In this document: positions 8,447 through 16,510 of the stretch, piece after piece
Layout: every line of letters starts with the position of its first letter
Position numbering within the stretch: the first letter of the stretch is position 1
Source of the DNA: Hirschia sp964342355
Lineage (GTDB): Bacteria; Pseudomonadota; Alphaproteobacteria; Caulobacterales; Hyphomonadaceae
Direction of reading: 5' to 3'
NCBI GenBank assembly: GCA_964342355.1
Contig: CAYFFG010000004.1
Coordinates: forward strand, 158,022-222,021
Length of the DNA stretch: 64,000 nucleotides
Made by a program: the position numbers and the translations under genes
The notes under the pieces: model-generated
What the model saw: the letters and a program-made list of their open reading frames with translations, nothing else
Database searches by the model: none
What the model was told of the DNA's origin: nothing

Positions 8447-9228
8447 CTTTTCGCGGGCGGCTGCGGACGCGTGAATACAAATTTTGTCGCGCTGGAAAGT
8501 TCAGCATCGAATGTATAGTCATCGAGGTGAAATGCCTTCAGCGCTTCGACGTCTTTGATGCGGTTTTCAACGATGTAACGCGCCATGAGTCCCCGAGCGC
8601 GCTTGGCAAAAAAGCCTATCACTCGCACTTTCCCGTCTTTTATGTCTTTGAACTCACACGTGATAATTGTGCCCTTGAGCGCTTTTTTATCGACAGATTT
8701 GAAATACTCATTCGACGCCAGATTGATAACAACGCCATCATCAAGGTCTTCGTTCAATTTGCGAGAGATCTTGTCACCCCAGAAGGTGTAAAGATCCTCG
8801 CCCCGTCTTGTTTTGAGCTTGATGCCCATTTCCAAACGGTAAGGCTGCATGGCGTCAAGCGGGCGCAACAGACCGTAAAATCCAGACAAAATCCGGATGT
8901 GATCTTGCGCCCATTCAAGGTCATCATTTTTGAGTGTCTTGGCATCAAGCCCAAGGTAAACATCGCCATTGAACGCCAGCACAGCCTGTTTTTCCTTTTC
9001 AGGATTGCCGTCCGGTTCAAATGCTTTGAATCGCTCAACATTGAGCTTTGCAAGATCGTCAGAGATACCCATCAACGTCTTGGTCTTGCTGGCTGTCAGA
9101 TTTCGTGTGGTTTTTGCAAGAATGGCCGTTTGGTCCTGCATGATCCGCTCAGTTGGCGCAGGCGGCGCACCGGGCGCAGGATCAAAGTTCAAAGATTTGG
9201 CAGGCGACAGCAACACCAACATGAGCAA
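8443..9228 (-). CDS. yaaA: Peroxide stress protein YaaA (DUF328 family)
   Basis: A 261-residue YaaA/DUF328 protein; E. coli YaaA has 258 residues and limits iron-driven oxidative damage during peroxide stress. The diagnostic N-terminus LLSPAKSLNFDP is present, as are FNGDVYLGLDA, RILSGFYGLLRPLDAMQPYR and FWGDKIS, with LASNEYFKSVD later. Family members have a DNA-binding fold. Translation could also begin at the internal ATG two codons later. It is divergent from a pseudouridine synthase, and the 150-base gap contains the inverted repeat at 9306-9324. Its stop overlaps that of the convergent membrane protein. Confidence 0.94.
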   Translation of the reverse strand: MLMLVLLSPAKSLNFDPAPGAPPAPTERIMQDQTAILAKTTRNLTASKTKTLMGISDDLAKLNVERFKAFEPDGNPEKEKQAVLAFNGDVYLGLDAKTLKNDDLEWAQDHIRILSGFYGLLRPLDAMQPYRLEMGIKLKTRRGEDLYTFWGDKISRKLNEDLDDGVVINLASNEYFKSVDKKALKGTIITCEFKDIKDGKVRVIGFFAKRARGLMARYIVENRIKDVEALKAFHLDDYTFDAELSSATKFVFTRPQPPAKS

Positions 9229-9305
9229 AACTTCCTCAATGCGAATCAGGTTCTTAAATTTTGCCTCAGTTAAACATGAGACATGCCCCCGTCACCCGTT
9301 TAACG

Positions 9306-9324
9306 GATGATATTGCGTATCATC
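9306..9324. promoter_or_regulatory. Perfect inverted repeat between yaaA and the pseudouridine synthase gene
   Basis: GATGATA-N5-TATCATC is a perfect seven-base repeat centred 87 bases upstream of the yaaA start and 64 bases upstream of the divergent gene. It could be an operator. The A/T-rich arms recall iron-responsive sites, but that is only a guess. Confidence 0.35.
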
Positions 9325-9378
9325 GCATCGCAAATAACGCTAAAGACACCGACTGCGTAAGTGACTTGCAGGACCAAT

Positions 9379-10224
9379 ATGGCGTGGACAAAGACATATA
9401 CGGGCGAAGAACCTCAACGGGTCAATAAATGGCTCGCCCAATCCGGAGTTTGTTCTCGTCGCGAAGCCGAGGCGCTAATCGCTCAGGGCGCTGTCTCTAT
9501 TAATGGCGAAAAAGTTGCAGATCCAGGACGAAAAATTGCTCCAGGAGAGACACTAACCTTGGCGCAAAAGGGCGTTGAGAAACTGGAAGCATCCGTCACT
9601 GCCGTCTTGAACAAACCTGTAGGCTATGTGTCCGCACAGCCTGAAAAGGATCAGATTCCCGCCGCACGCCTGATCTCAAGCGATAATCTGATCGGTCAGG
9701 GCGATAGTCCAGACAGATCTGCGCGCTTAGCACCAGCCGGGCGCCTGGATATGGATTCGCGTGGCTTACTTATTCTCACGCAGGACGGGGTTCTTACAAA
9801 ATCAGTTATCGGACCGACGTCTGGTGTCGATAAGGAATACTTGGTCACGGTGAATGGAAAAATCACGCCCGATAAAGTCGCCAAGCTTTGCCATGGATTA
9901 AAACTTGACGGTGTGGAGCTACGCCCAGCCATTGTTACTCATGAAGAGGATCAACTACTCCGCTTTATCCTCAGGGAAGGTCGCAACCGCCAGATCAGAC
10001 GCATGTGCGAACTTGTTGGCCTTCATGTGATCGACCTTTTCCGTATTCGCATTGGCGGTGTAAAAGTCAAAGACCTGCCAGAAGGAAAGTGGCGACACAT
10101 CACACCGGCCGAGCGAACGTCTCTGTTGAACGCCTCCAAGGACGGCCCAACCAAATCACCAACAAAAAGACGCCGTCCATCCGCACATCGCTATGCGCGC
10201 ACCCGACGGAAGAAATCCACTTAA
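9379..10224 (+). CDS. rRNA pseudouridine synthase (RsuA/RluB/RluF family)
   Basis: A 281-residue enzyme that converts a uridine in rRNA to pseudouridine. An S4 RNA-binding domain covers residues 9-60 (RVNKWLAQSGVCSRREAEAL, GAVSINGEKV). The catalytic core has AGRLDMDSRGLLILTQDG with the catalytic Asp, KEYLVTVNGKI and REGRNRQIRRMCELVG. The KEYLVTV string is closest to E. coli RluF in memory, but the exact target base cannot be decided. The tail from residue 255 is very basic, as in other RNA modifiers. A GTG at 9361 is in frame, but the ATG at 9379 follows CAGGACC and starts at the usual place. The stop overlaps the convergent gene by four bases. Confidence 0.92.
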   Translation: MAWTKTYTGEEPQRVNKWLAQSGVCSRREAEALIAQGAVSINGEKVADPGRKIAPGETLTLAQKGVEKLEASVTAVLNKPVGYVSAQPEKDQIPAARLISSDNLIGQGDSPDRSARLAPAGRLDMDSRGLLILTQDGVLTKSVIGPTSGVDKEYLVTVNGKITPDKVAKLCHGLKLDGVELRPAIVTHEEDQLLRFILREGRNRQIRRMCELVGLHVIDLFRIRIGGVKVKDLPEGKWRHITPAERTSLLNASKDGPTKSPTKRRRPSAHRYARTRRKKST

Positions 10225-10823
10225 AACCCGCGTGAAACCAATCTTTGCGGCGCTAACACCGCATCCAGTTCAAATTCGACCTCCGGGTAATTTTCACCCT
10301 CAACTGTCTTGAACGTGGCATGCGTGCGGAACGCTTCTGTCATCGGTTCATGGCGGCCGCCATTAGGATCAATAGCAACCCATTGCAGACACCAAAGTTC
10401 ATTGACCGGCTGCAAAGTGAACTCCTCTTCGACTGAGATGTTCTGTTCAACATCTTCCAGACCGAGCATTGGCTTTAACTGCTCGACTGTGCCCGGCTCC
10501 ATCACAATCGGGTCGATGCGCTGGCCAACCACAAAGTCCGTGGGTTCACATGTGTCCATATTCGTGGATTTCACCAGCTTCATATCTGTGAGCACAACAG
10601 GGCGCGTTCCACGGTTTGAAATGATCATCAGGGGTTCGACATAAAATCGATAGTCGATGTTCTTGGTTTCGCCATTGGAGCCATAACCGCGGCTTGTCTG
10701 GGTCTGCACATTCGCGATTGTCGCCGTGAGCGTATATCTGGCGTCAAAAAAAGTGAGATAAGTCGTCAAACTCGACAGCACCATCGCCGCCAGTGACAAC
10801 ACCGTGCTCGACACATTCCGCAT
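10221..10823 (-). CDS. Unknown single-pass membrane protein
   Basis: A 200-residue protein not recognised. An N-terminal hydrophobic segment (about residues 6-27) would anchor it or act as a signal; the rest is soluble and likely beta-rich, with RFYVEPLMIISNRGTRPVVL and an acidic middle. The ribosome site AAGGGGATTTGA precedes the ATG. It is the last gene of a minus-strand run with the TIR-like membrane protein 28 bases upstream, and so may serve the same system. Function unassigned. Confidence 0.75.
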   Translation of the reverse strand: MRNVSSTVLSLAAMVLSSLTTYLTFFDARYTLTATIANVQTQTSRGYGSNGETKNIDYRFYVEPLMIISNRGTRPVVLTDMKLVKSTNMDTCEPTDFVVGQRIDPIVMEPGTVEQLKPMLGLEDVEQNISVEEEFTLQPVNELWCLQWVAIDPNGGRHEPMTEAFRTHATFKTVEGENYPEVEFELDAVLAPQRLVSRGF

Positions 10824-10851
10824 TCAAATCCCCTTTATCCGAATGGAAGGC

Positions 10852-11769
10852 TTAAGTCCCCGCCTGCCGTGTCTTGATCTTCTTCAACACATTCTTGGCG
10901 AACTTGCGAACAGAATTCTGTCCTTCAAATGAAATTTTTGAGGTCATGTCCGGCTGTGTACCCTCACTAAAATAAACCAGCCGTCCTTCCGGATCGTCCT
11001 CAGGCAATACAAATCCATGATCAAGAAAGACCTGGCGCACGCCAGCCCATTCAGCAGCAGGATTATAGGTTTTGTTGGCTGCGCCCATATGGTTTGGCGG
11101 GTCTACGATGATTGTCCGCCTTACAGCGCCTGATGACAGGACATACTCAACTTCCCAACTGGTTCCCGGGCGTGGTGACGGCAAAAGCATTATCAATTGG
11201 GCGTTATCAATGAGCTTTTTGATTGCGTCCTGCCACACATCGTCAGCCACTTTGATCCGGCCTGCACCCCAATGTTCTAAGGGCTTGCCAAGCGCTACGA
11301 CAGAACCGATTGATCTCAGAGCCTTTTCGACAACACTTTCAAATTCGACCCGCTCTTCCACGTGGGCAAAATGCGATATTTGGGATGGGTCGGTCGACAT
11401 GCGAACAATGTTGTTGGTGTGACCAGCTATCTGATCGGTCGAATGAAATGGCCGCAGATACAGCGTGAATGGAACAGGCCTTCCCTTCCCATCCAGGCTC
11501 TCAAAAATCTTCTGCGCTTCCAGGTCACGTCCGCGCTGCTCAAACCATCCCTCAAGATCAAAGAACAACTGCGCAAGGAGAATAGACACCACTATCGCGG
11601 TGGAAAAATACGCCAGCGCAATCCATGTGTCGTACTGAGGGCGACTAGCGCCAAATACGGCAGTTACCGCCCCTGTCACCAGGACAAAGATCAAAGACAC
11701 CGCGCTCAGGCGCTTGCCCCAGCTCACGCCATTTCTGGTAACCGCAAGTTTAGAGATGCTTTTGAGCAT
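10852..11769 (-). CDS. Two-helix membrane protein with TIR/SLOG-like cytoplasmic domain
   Basis: A 305-residue protein with membrane helices at about residues 21-40 and 48-70, then a cytoplasmic domain. The domain carries YLRPFH (104), a long helix with E-rich segment (137-152), VVALGKPLE (157-165), GAGRIKVADDVWQ (168-180) and a terminal TSWEVEYVL (203-211). I recognise this order from a family of bacterial proteins that resemble TIR or SLOG nucleotide-binding folds, where the late WE-x-E segment sits where TIR enzymes keep their catalytic Glu; the assignment is from memory and not tested. GGGGA precedes the ATG. Neighbours upstream and downstream on the same strand are also membrane proteins. 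Confidence 0.65.
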   Translation of the reverse strand: MLKSISKLAVTRNGVSWGKRLSAVSLIFVLVTGAVTAVFGASRPQYDTWIALAYFSTAIVVSILLAQLFFDLEGWFEQRGRDLEAQKIFESLDGKGRPVPFTLYLRPFHSTDQIAGHTNNIVRMSTDPSQISHFAHVEERVEFESVVEKALRSIGSVVALGKPLEHWGAGRIKVADDVWQDAIKKLIDNAQLIMLLPSPRPGTSWEVEYVLSSGAVRRTIIVDPPNHMGAANKTYNPAAEWAGVRQVFLDHGFVLPEDDPEGRLVYFSEGTQPDMTSKISFEGQNSVRKFAKNVLKKIKTRQAGT

Positions 11770-11817
11770 GTGTCCCCGCGCTCAAATACTGTTGTCTCCT
11801 GCGGACACTAACAGAGG

Positions 11818-12216
11818 TTAATTGAGAGGGCCACGTTGTTTAGCTGTCAGCGGAAGCGAACCCGCTTCAACATGCTTTTCGCCCATGCGCGCATGGCAAT
11901 AAGGGCATTCGGGTTTGAGAAACGGTCGCAACACTAAATTTGACGCATCCAACCGGTCTCCGAATGGGGGGGCTGAGAAAATTGCCAAACCAGCCCTTTC
12001 TCCACAACGTCGACAGGGCGCGCTTGCCATCCACATGTAAAATTCAAAACTTGACGCTAGTAATATCGCGAACGCCATAGTGCGCAACATGTCTGGAAGA
12101 AAGCAAAGGCTGACAACAGACAAAGACACGATCACTCCCAACACCAATAAGGTGTTAAGGTAGTAATTCTGCCAGTAATCCTGGACGTCTATTGCAAGTT
12201 TCCAGCGATGTTTCAT
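11818..12216 (-). CDS. Small membrane protein with a zinc-ribbon-like Cys pattern
   Basis: A 132-residue protein not recognised. Two membrane helices (about residues 20-40 and 44-62) are followed by CRRCGERAG and, 32 residues later, CPYCHARMGEK, a CxxC/CxxC pair that would bind one zinc. The frame opens with an ATG preceded by AGGCTGGGAA. It lies 48 bases upstream of the TIR-like membrane protein on the same strand, so co-transcription is likely. Confidence 0.7.
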   Translation of the reverse strand: MKHRWKLAIDVQDYWQNYYLNTLLVLGVIVSLSVVSLCFLPDMLRTMAFAILLASSFEFYMWMASAPCRRCGERAGLAIFSAPPFGDRLDASNLVLRPFLKPECPYCHARMGEKHVEAGSLPLTAKQRGPLN

Positions 12217-12358
12217 TTCCCAGCCTCAAGAAGTCATCCCACGTTCCACGCCGTTAAGGATAACGCTCTGAAGCGTAGTAAATTGGCTGGCTTTTTCTAA
12301 AGTGCAATTCCCAAAGGGTGATCTTTACTCATTATTAATAAAGCAACAAAATGTTCAT

Positions 12359-13765
12359 CTAGTCCGCAGAGCTTTTTTCTTTCAGCGAGTTTGCCTTTTT
12401 GGACGTTTTTTCTGTGGCTTTTATCTGCTTTTGTTGCGCCTTGCGCAGGCGGTTCGCTCGATCCGCTTTTCCTGAAGCCATCCACTTGATTAGACGCCAG
12501 AACTCCCCGGCGGTGAAAGGACGCTCCACGCGCGCCAGACCTACTTTTTCCTTTGGCGGCGACTTGGCTTTTTTACGTCGCTTTGGTTTGACTCTCTCTT
12601 TGCCAGCTTTGCCATCCGTTTCAGCTGGCCGCGGCGGCACATAAAGCGCGTAATCTTTTTCCAACTGTGCTGGCTGACTTTCCTGTCGGGCGTCTTCGCT
12701 TAGAAAGCGGCCAAGATATTCGTCAGAAAAGTCGATCGCCAGCTCCACCCATAACGGCAGGTGGTCGGACATCTGCCAGGTCCGCCAGCGTTTAAGATAA
12801 TAATCCTTGTCACGCGCTTCAGAGATCGGTTTCTGCGTCGGTCCTAGCTGGCGATGACGCTCAGGCATCGCCGTGTGATAATGTTTGTAATCTTCCTCGC
12901 GATAGACTGACTTGGTGAAATCGAAAACACCAGCCGACAGGAAAGTAATCATGTCCTTGCGCGTGGAGAACGCAATCTGATCATAGTATTTGTCGCCTAT
13001 GAGATTTGATGGAAACAATTCGGGAGGAAGCTGAAACCCTGCCTTGGTGAGCGCATTCATTGTCTCATCCATTGGGTTTTTGATGTTGAAGTCACCTAGA
13101 ATAACGTAATTCTCATTGTCGCGTTCTGCGCGGTTCGCCAGATCCGTCGCAATGTAGTCAATTTCCTCCACACGGCGCTTATATCCGTCAGATCCAGGTG
13201 AATCCTCACCGAAATATATGTGAACCGTACACAGTGAAAAGCGAAACCAGCCAGCCTGAAACGACACCAGAAACGGTGTGCGCGCAAATTGTTGTTCATC
13301 GGCTAAAAGCTTGTGCTTAGGGATCACCACTTCTCCGGCGATATTGCGGAATTTGACCTTTCGTGTGTCGAACACAAACGCCATCCGCTCCCTATTGCCG
13401 CCCGCGCCCTGTGTTACGTCAGTGGTGATAAAATCCCATGAGGGCCCCAAAAGCCGCACAATCTCTTTTAAAGGACCAAGGTCTTCATTGATTTCCTGCA
13501 GCGCGCATACATCAAACGAGGACAATATCTCAGCGATATAGTGCAATGACTCACGCCGACGCGGTCCATGGCGAAATTTATTGTTGTCGAAGTCGCGTAT
13601 ATTCCAGGTACCGACAATCAAAGAGGAAGATAATGTCCTGGCGGGCACGCCAAGCGGCGCAGGCGACTTTAACTGATTTCTAAGGTCGAGAAGCTTTCGA
13701 GCAATCCAGTCAGCTTCATCACGCGAATAAAGCCGATGCGTTCTGAGGTCATGATAAAACGGCAT
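12359..13765 (-). CDS. Endonuclease/exonuclease/phosphatase family protein
   Basis: A 468-residue protein with an EEP catalytic domain at about residues 45-345, the fold of DNase I, exonuclease III and inositol phosphatases. Motifs seen: GTWNIRDFDN, CALQEINEDLG with the metal-binding Glu, VILGDFNIKNP with Asp and Asn, and MSDHLPLWVEL with the final Asp-His pair. The last 100 residues are Lys/Arg/Glu-rich and predicted disordered or coiled, which is unusual for the family and could bind nucleic acid. Good ribosome site GGGAGCGGGC. Substrate (DNA, RNA or a phospholipid) cannot be fixed. It is the first gene of the minus-strand run, 142 bases from the next. Confidence 0.85.
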   Translation of the reverse strand: MPFYHDLRTHRLYSRDEADWIARKLLDLRNQLKSPAPLGVPARTLSSSLIVGTWNIRDFDNNKFRHGPRRRESLHYIAEILSSFDVCALQEINEDLGPLKEIVRLLGPSWDFITTDVTQGAGGNRERMAFVFDTRKVKFRNIAGEVVIPKHKLLADEQQFARTPFLVSFQAGWFRFSLCTVHIYFGEDSPGSDGYKRRVEEIDYIATDLANRAERDNENYVILGDFNIKNPMDETMNALTKAGFQLPPELFPSNLIGDKYYDQIAFSTRKDMITFLSAGVFDFTKSVYREEDYKHYHTAMPERHRQLGPTQKPISEARDKDYYLKRWRTWQMSDHLPLWVELAIDFSDEYLGRFLSEDARQESQPAQLEKDYALYVPPRPAETDGKAGKERVKPKRRKKAKSPPKEKVGLARVERPFTAGEFWRLIKWMASGKADRANRLRKAQQKQIKATEKTSKKANSLKEKSSAD

Positions 13766-13950
13766 TCTGCCCGCTCCCGCCCTGATGGTGAATCACTTTC
13801 TGTGCACCCTCTCATATTCCAGCATTCTGGCTGTATGTATTACCCAAACCTTAACGCGCCCTTTAAAATTTGAATGATCTGACAACAGTGTTTTATGCAA
13901 ATGCGCGTCCGCAAACTTGACCATTCATCCGTGCACGCATATCTCAACTG

Positions 13951-14006
13951 CCGTGGTGATTTGGTCGGCCGGATTGCAGCCACGTTAAATAAGTCGCTAA
14001 AAAGCC
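13951..14006 (+). promoter_or_regulatory. SAM-II riboswitch ahead of metA
   Basis: The leader of metA matches the SAM-II (metA motif) aptamer: stem P1 CGTGG (13952-13956) with CCACG (13980-13984), a loop ATTT that can pair with AAAT (13987-13990) in the pseudoknot, and the conserved tail GCTAAAAAG (13996-14004). SAM-II elements bind S-adenosylmethionine and repress methionine biosynthesis in Alphaproteobacteria. The aptamer ends 85 bases before the metA start. The rest of the 325-base interval 13766-14090 carries no gene I can support. Confidence 0.9.
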
Positions 14007-14090
14007 CTTGGATGAAGTTGCTCTTGTCCACCTCGGCGAAGACTTGTTTTTTTAATCCACGCCGATTTGTTTCTGACTTGGAGCTTTGTC

Positions 14091-15017
14091 ATGCCCATTC
14101 GTATTCCTGATCAATTGCCCGCGCGTGAAATCCTTCAACGCGAAGGCGTTATGATCATGGATGCAGAGACAGCTGAACGGCAGGATATTCGCCCCCTTCA
14201 GATTGGCCTGCTCAATCTGATGCCAAATAAAATCCGCACCGAAACCCAGCTTGCTCGCCTGATCGGCGCTTCGCCGCTACAGGTTGACCTAACCTTGGTG
14301 CGGATCGGCGCGCACACGCCTAAAAACACACCAGAAGAGCACCTGATCTCTTTTTATCAGACGTGGGATGAAATAAAGCATCGCAAGTTTGACGGTTTCA
14401 TCATTACCGGGGCGCCCGTGGAAACGCTGGATTATGAAGACGTCACCTACTGGGATGAAATGAAAGCGATTTTTGAATGGACACGTACGAATGTTCATTC
14501 CACATTTTCAATCTGTTGGGGTGCTATGGCCGCGCTTCAGCATTTCCATAACGTTCCCAAACACACGCTCAGCAAAAAGGCGTTCGGTGTTTTCCGTCAC
14601 CGCAATTTAAAGCCTGAATCACCCTATCTCTCTGGGTTTTCTGATGATTTTCAGGTGTGTGTTTCCCGATGGACGGACATCAAACAGGACGACATCCCCG
14701 CAACAAGCGGTTTGGACATCCTGTTAGATTCAACTGAAACCGGACTGTGTCTCTTGTCTGAAACGGATGGGAACCGCCTCTACATCCTCAACCATGTCGA
14801 ATACGATTCCACGTCGCTGGGAGAAGAATATTTCCGCGATGAAGCGGCAGGAGTCGATATAGACATCCCATATAACTATTTCCCCCAGAACGACCCTAGC
14901 CAAGCGCCATTAAACAGGTGGCGCGCGCACGCTTTTTTGCTTTTCGGCAACTGGATCAATCAGGTCTATCAGTCTACGCCTTATAATCTTGAAGCAATTG
15001 GCAATAAAAACTCATAG
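14091..15017 (+). CDS. metA: Homoserine O-acetyltransferase (MetA/MetAS family)
   Basis: A 308-residue MetA-type enzyme that acylates homoserine in the first committed step of methionine synthesis. Residues fit E. coli MetA numbering exactly: Cys142 (ICWG), His235 and Glu237 (LNHVEYD) form the catalytic set. Residue 111 is Glu (TGAPVE) rather than Gly; known structure-function work ties Glu111 to acetyl-CoA and Gly111 to succinyl-CoA, so the product is inferred to be O-acetylhomoserine. The frame is open from 14067, but the ATG at 14091 begins with MPIRIPDQLPA, the family start, and has TTGGAGC before it. Expression is likely repressed by the SAM-II element at 13951. Confidence 0.95.
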   Translation: MPIRIPDQLPAREILQREGVMIMDAETAERQDIRPLQIGLLNLMPNKIRTETQLARLIGASPLQVDLTLVRIGAHTPKNTPEEHLISFYQTWDEIKHRKFDGFIITGAPVETLDYEDVTYWDEMKAIFEWTRTNVHSTFSICWGAMAALQHFHNVPKHTLSKKAFGVFRHRNLKPESPYLSGFSDDFQVCVSRWTDIKQDDIPATSGLDILLDSTETGLCLLSETDGNRLYILNHVEYDSTSLGEEYFRDEAAGVDIDIPYNYFPQNDPSQAPLNRWRAHAFLLFGNWINQVYQSTPYNLEAIGNKNS

Positions 15018-15029
15018 GAGGCATAGCTC

Positions 15030-15482
15030 ATGCTGCAATCATTTATAAATCGCCTCACTTCCAAAGAAGAAGACACCACATTGCTCAATGAAAGCGATGC
15101 GCGCACCGCAGTTGCCGCCTTACTGGTTCACGTCGCCAAGATTGATGAGAATTACACGCAAACAGAGCAACACCTTATCGAAGCAATTCTAGCTCATCGC
15201 TACGAACTGGCCGATGCTGACGCCTCCGCTCTGCGCATTGAAGGAGAAGAGGCAGAAACACAAAGCGTGGATAATTTCCGTTTCACCCAAGTCATCAAAA
15301 GCGGCCTTGAAGAGAACGAGCGCATGACCGTTTTAGAGGCGATGTGGAGCGTTGTTTTGTCAGATGAAGAACGAGACGACAAAGAAGACAATCTCGTCCG
15401 CCGTCTGGTGGAGATGCTAGGACTTTCGCCTCATGACAGTGCGCATGCGCGTCAACGCGTTGAAGCGGCGATGAACAGTTAA
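15030..15482 (+). CDS. TerB-like protein
   Basis: A 150-residue acidic, all-helical protein of the TerB (tellurite resistance B-like) family, with LLVHVAKIDENYTQTEQHLI near residue 25-45 and a second helical half around MWSVVLSDEERDDKED. TerB proteins bind metal ions in acidic loops and are often linked to membrane or stress functions; a specific role is not known here. An excellent ribosome site (TAGGAGGCAT) overlaps the end of metA by the intergenic 12 bases, so it is probably co-transcribed with metA, perhaps by convenience. Confidence 0.8.
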   Translation: MLQSFINRLTSKEEDTTLLNESDARTAVAALLVHVAKIDENYTQTEQHLIEAILAHRYELADADASALRIEGEEAETQSVDNFRFTQVIKSGLEENERMTVLEAMWSVVLSDEERDDKEDNLVRRLVEMLGLSPHDSAHARQRVEAAMNS

Positions 15483-15576
15483 CCGCAACGTGTTGCCAAC
15501 TTACAATCTTGTCTGATCGCCTGTCATGGCGGTAACATATCTGCATTACGCGTAAGGGACGACGCGGAGGGGTGAA

Positions 15577-16452
15577 ATGCAGTCGATAAGTATTGGTGAC
15601 CTTGAAGGCAAAAAGCGCTTCAAGGCGAAAACACGCATGGACGTGCAGCCGCATGACAGCACCTATTGGCGGCGTAGCGCTCCCTCTGCTGAAGTTGAAG
15701 ACATCTCACCACTGGCATGGTTTGCAGCTGTCATCCCGATTATCCTGATTGTCCTCGTCAAAATATTCGAAAACAGCACCAACACATTCGATTTTTTCGG
15801 CGCGAATAATTGGGATCTAAGCGTAGAAGCGCAAAACTTGGCGCATGACAAAAACACGATCCTGGCCAACATTGCGCCTGCAATTTTGACCATATTGATG
15901 TGTCTTGCTCTTTATTTTCCTGCAGCAAGCGCCCTTAAGAGGGCCGGACGGCGTCATTGGGACGGCTTTTTGATCGCACCATTTGGTGTCCTGATTATCG
16001 GCGTCAGCTTTATTCTCTTTTACGACACCGCGATTTCCGCTTTATCCGCGTGGCTTGGAGGCAGCAAATCGCTTGGTATAGACTCTCCGTCCGACACAGG
16101 TGAAATTGATGCTTTGTGGCAGATCGCCTATTCCACTCAGGAAATCACCTTATCATTTGCTTGCGCGATAGTTGTCGCATTCATGTTGGCTGGAACGGAA
16201 GGTCCCTTTCCTGCTCTCATCGTGGGCGCGCTTAGCCGCCTTCCATTCTACGCCACGATGATGTGGGAAGATTTCCGATATGGGGGCCTGCGCTTCCCAA
16301 TGTCGGTTTTCAATTCTCTGTTTGAGCTTATTCTGTTAGCGTTGATTGGGCTTGTGGTTGCTGTTGTCGCATGGCGATCAAGGTCAATTCTTTTGGCCGT
16401 GCTGGTTGGCTTTTTGGGCGATTACTCGCTTTATTATTTCGGATTGATCTAA
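15577..16452 (+). CDS. Multi-pass membrane protein of unknown function
   Basis: A 291-residue integral membrane protein with an N-terminal soluble segment (about 45 residues) and about six hydrophobic segments: near residues 47-63, 92-115, 127-148, 187-207, 209-227 and 250-285. No catalytic motif recognised. A strong ribosome site, GGAGGGG, lies just upstream. It follows TerB-like by 95 bases and converges with the TIR-SUMF1 gene. Confidence 0.75.
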   Translation: MQSISIGDLEGKKRFKAKTRMDVQPHDSTYWRRSAPSAEVEDISPLAWFAAVIPIILIVLVKIFENSTNTFDFFGANNWDLSVEAQNLAHDKNTILANIAPAILTILMCLALYFPAASALKRAGRRHWDGFLIAPFGVLIIGVSFILFYDTAISALSAWLGGSKSLGIDSPSDTGEIDALWQIAYSTQEITLSFACAIVVAFMLAGTEGPFPALIVGALSRLPFYATMMWEDFRYGGLRFPMSVFNSLFELILLALIGLVVAVVAWRSRSILLAVLVGFLGDYSLYYFGLI

Positions 16453-16482
16453 AAAATCGGCGACCGAACAAAACCGGTCGCC
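16451..16482 (-). terminator. Terminator of the TIR-SUMF1 gene
   Basis: GGCGACCG (16459-16466) pairs perfectly with CGGTCGCC (16475-16482). On the minus strand the hairpin is followed by a T-rich run (16451-16456), so it terminates the gene ending at 16511. The plus strand has no T-run after it. Confidence 0.8.
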
Positions 16483-16510
16483 ATTCAATTCGACATGGCG
16501 GTTTTCACGT

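Noticed and set aside
8527..9273. Plus-strand 248-residue ORF over yaaA
   Set aside because: It is the antisense of a well-recognised YaaA frame; no motif of its own.
13840..14031. Minus-strand ORF of 63 residues over the metA leader
   Set aside because: It lies across the SAM-II aptamer, has no ribosome site and no recognised family; the RNA element explains the conservation.
14034..14066. Possible terminator-like attenuator (CGGCG/CGCCG around a T-run) before metA
   Set aside because: The T-run is in the loop, not after the stem, so it does not fit a factor-independent terminator.
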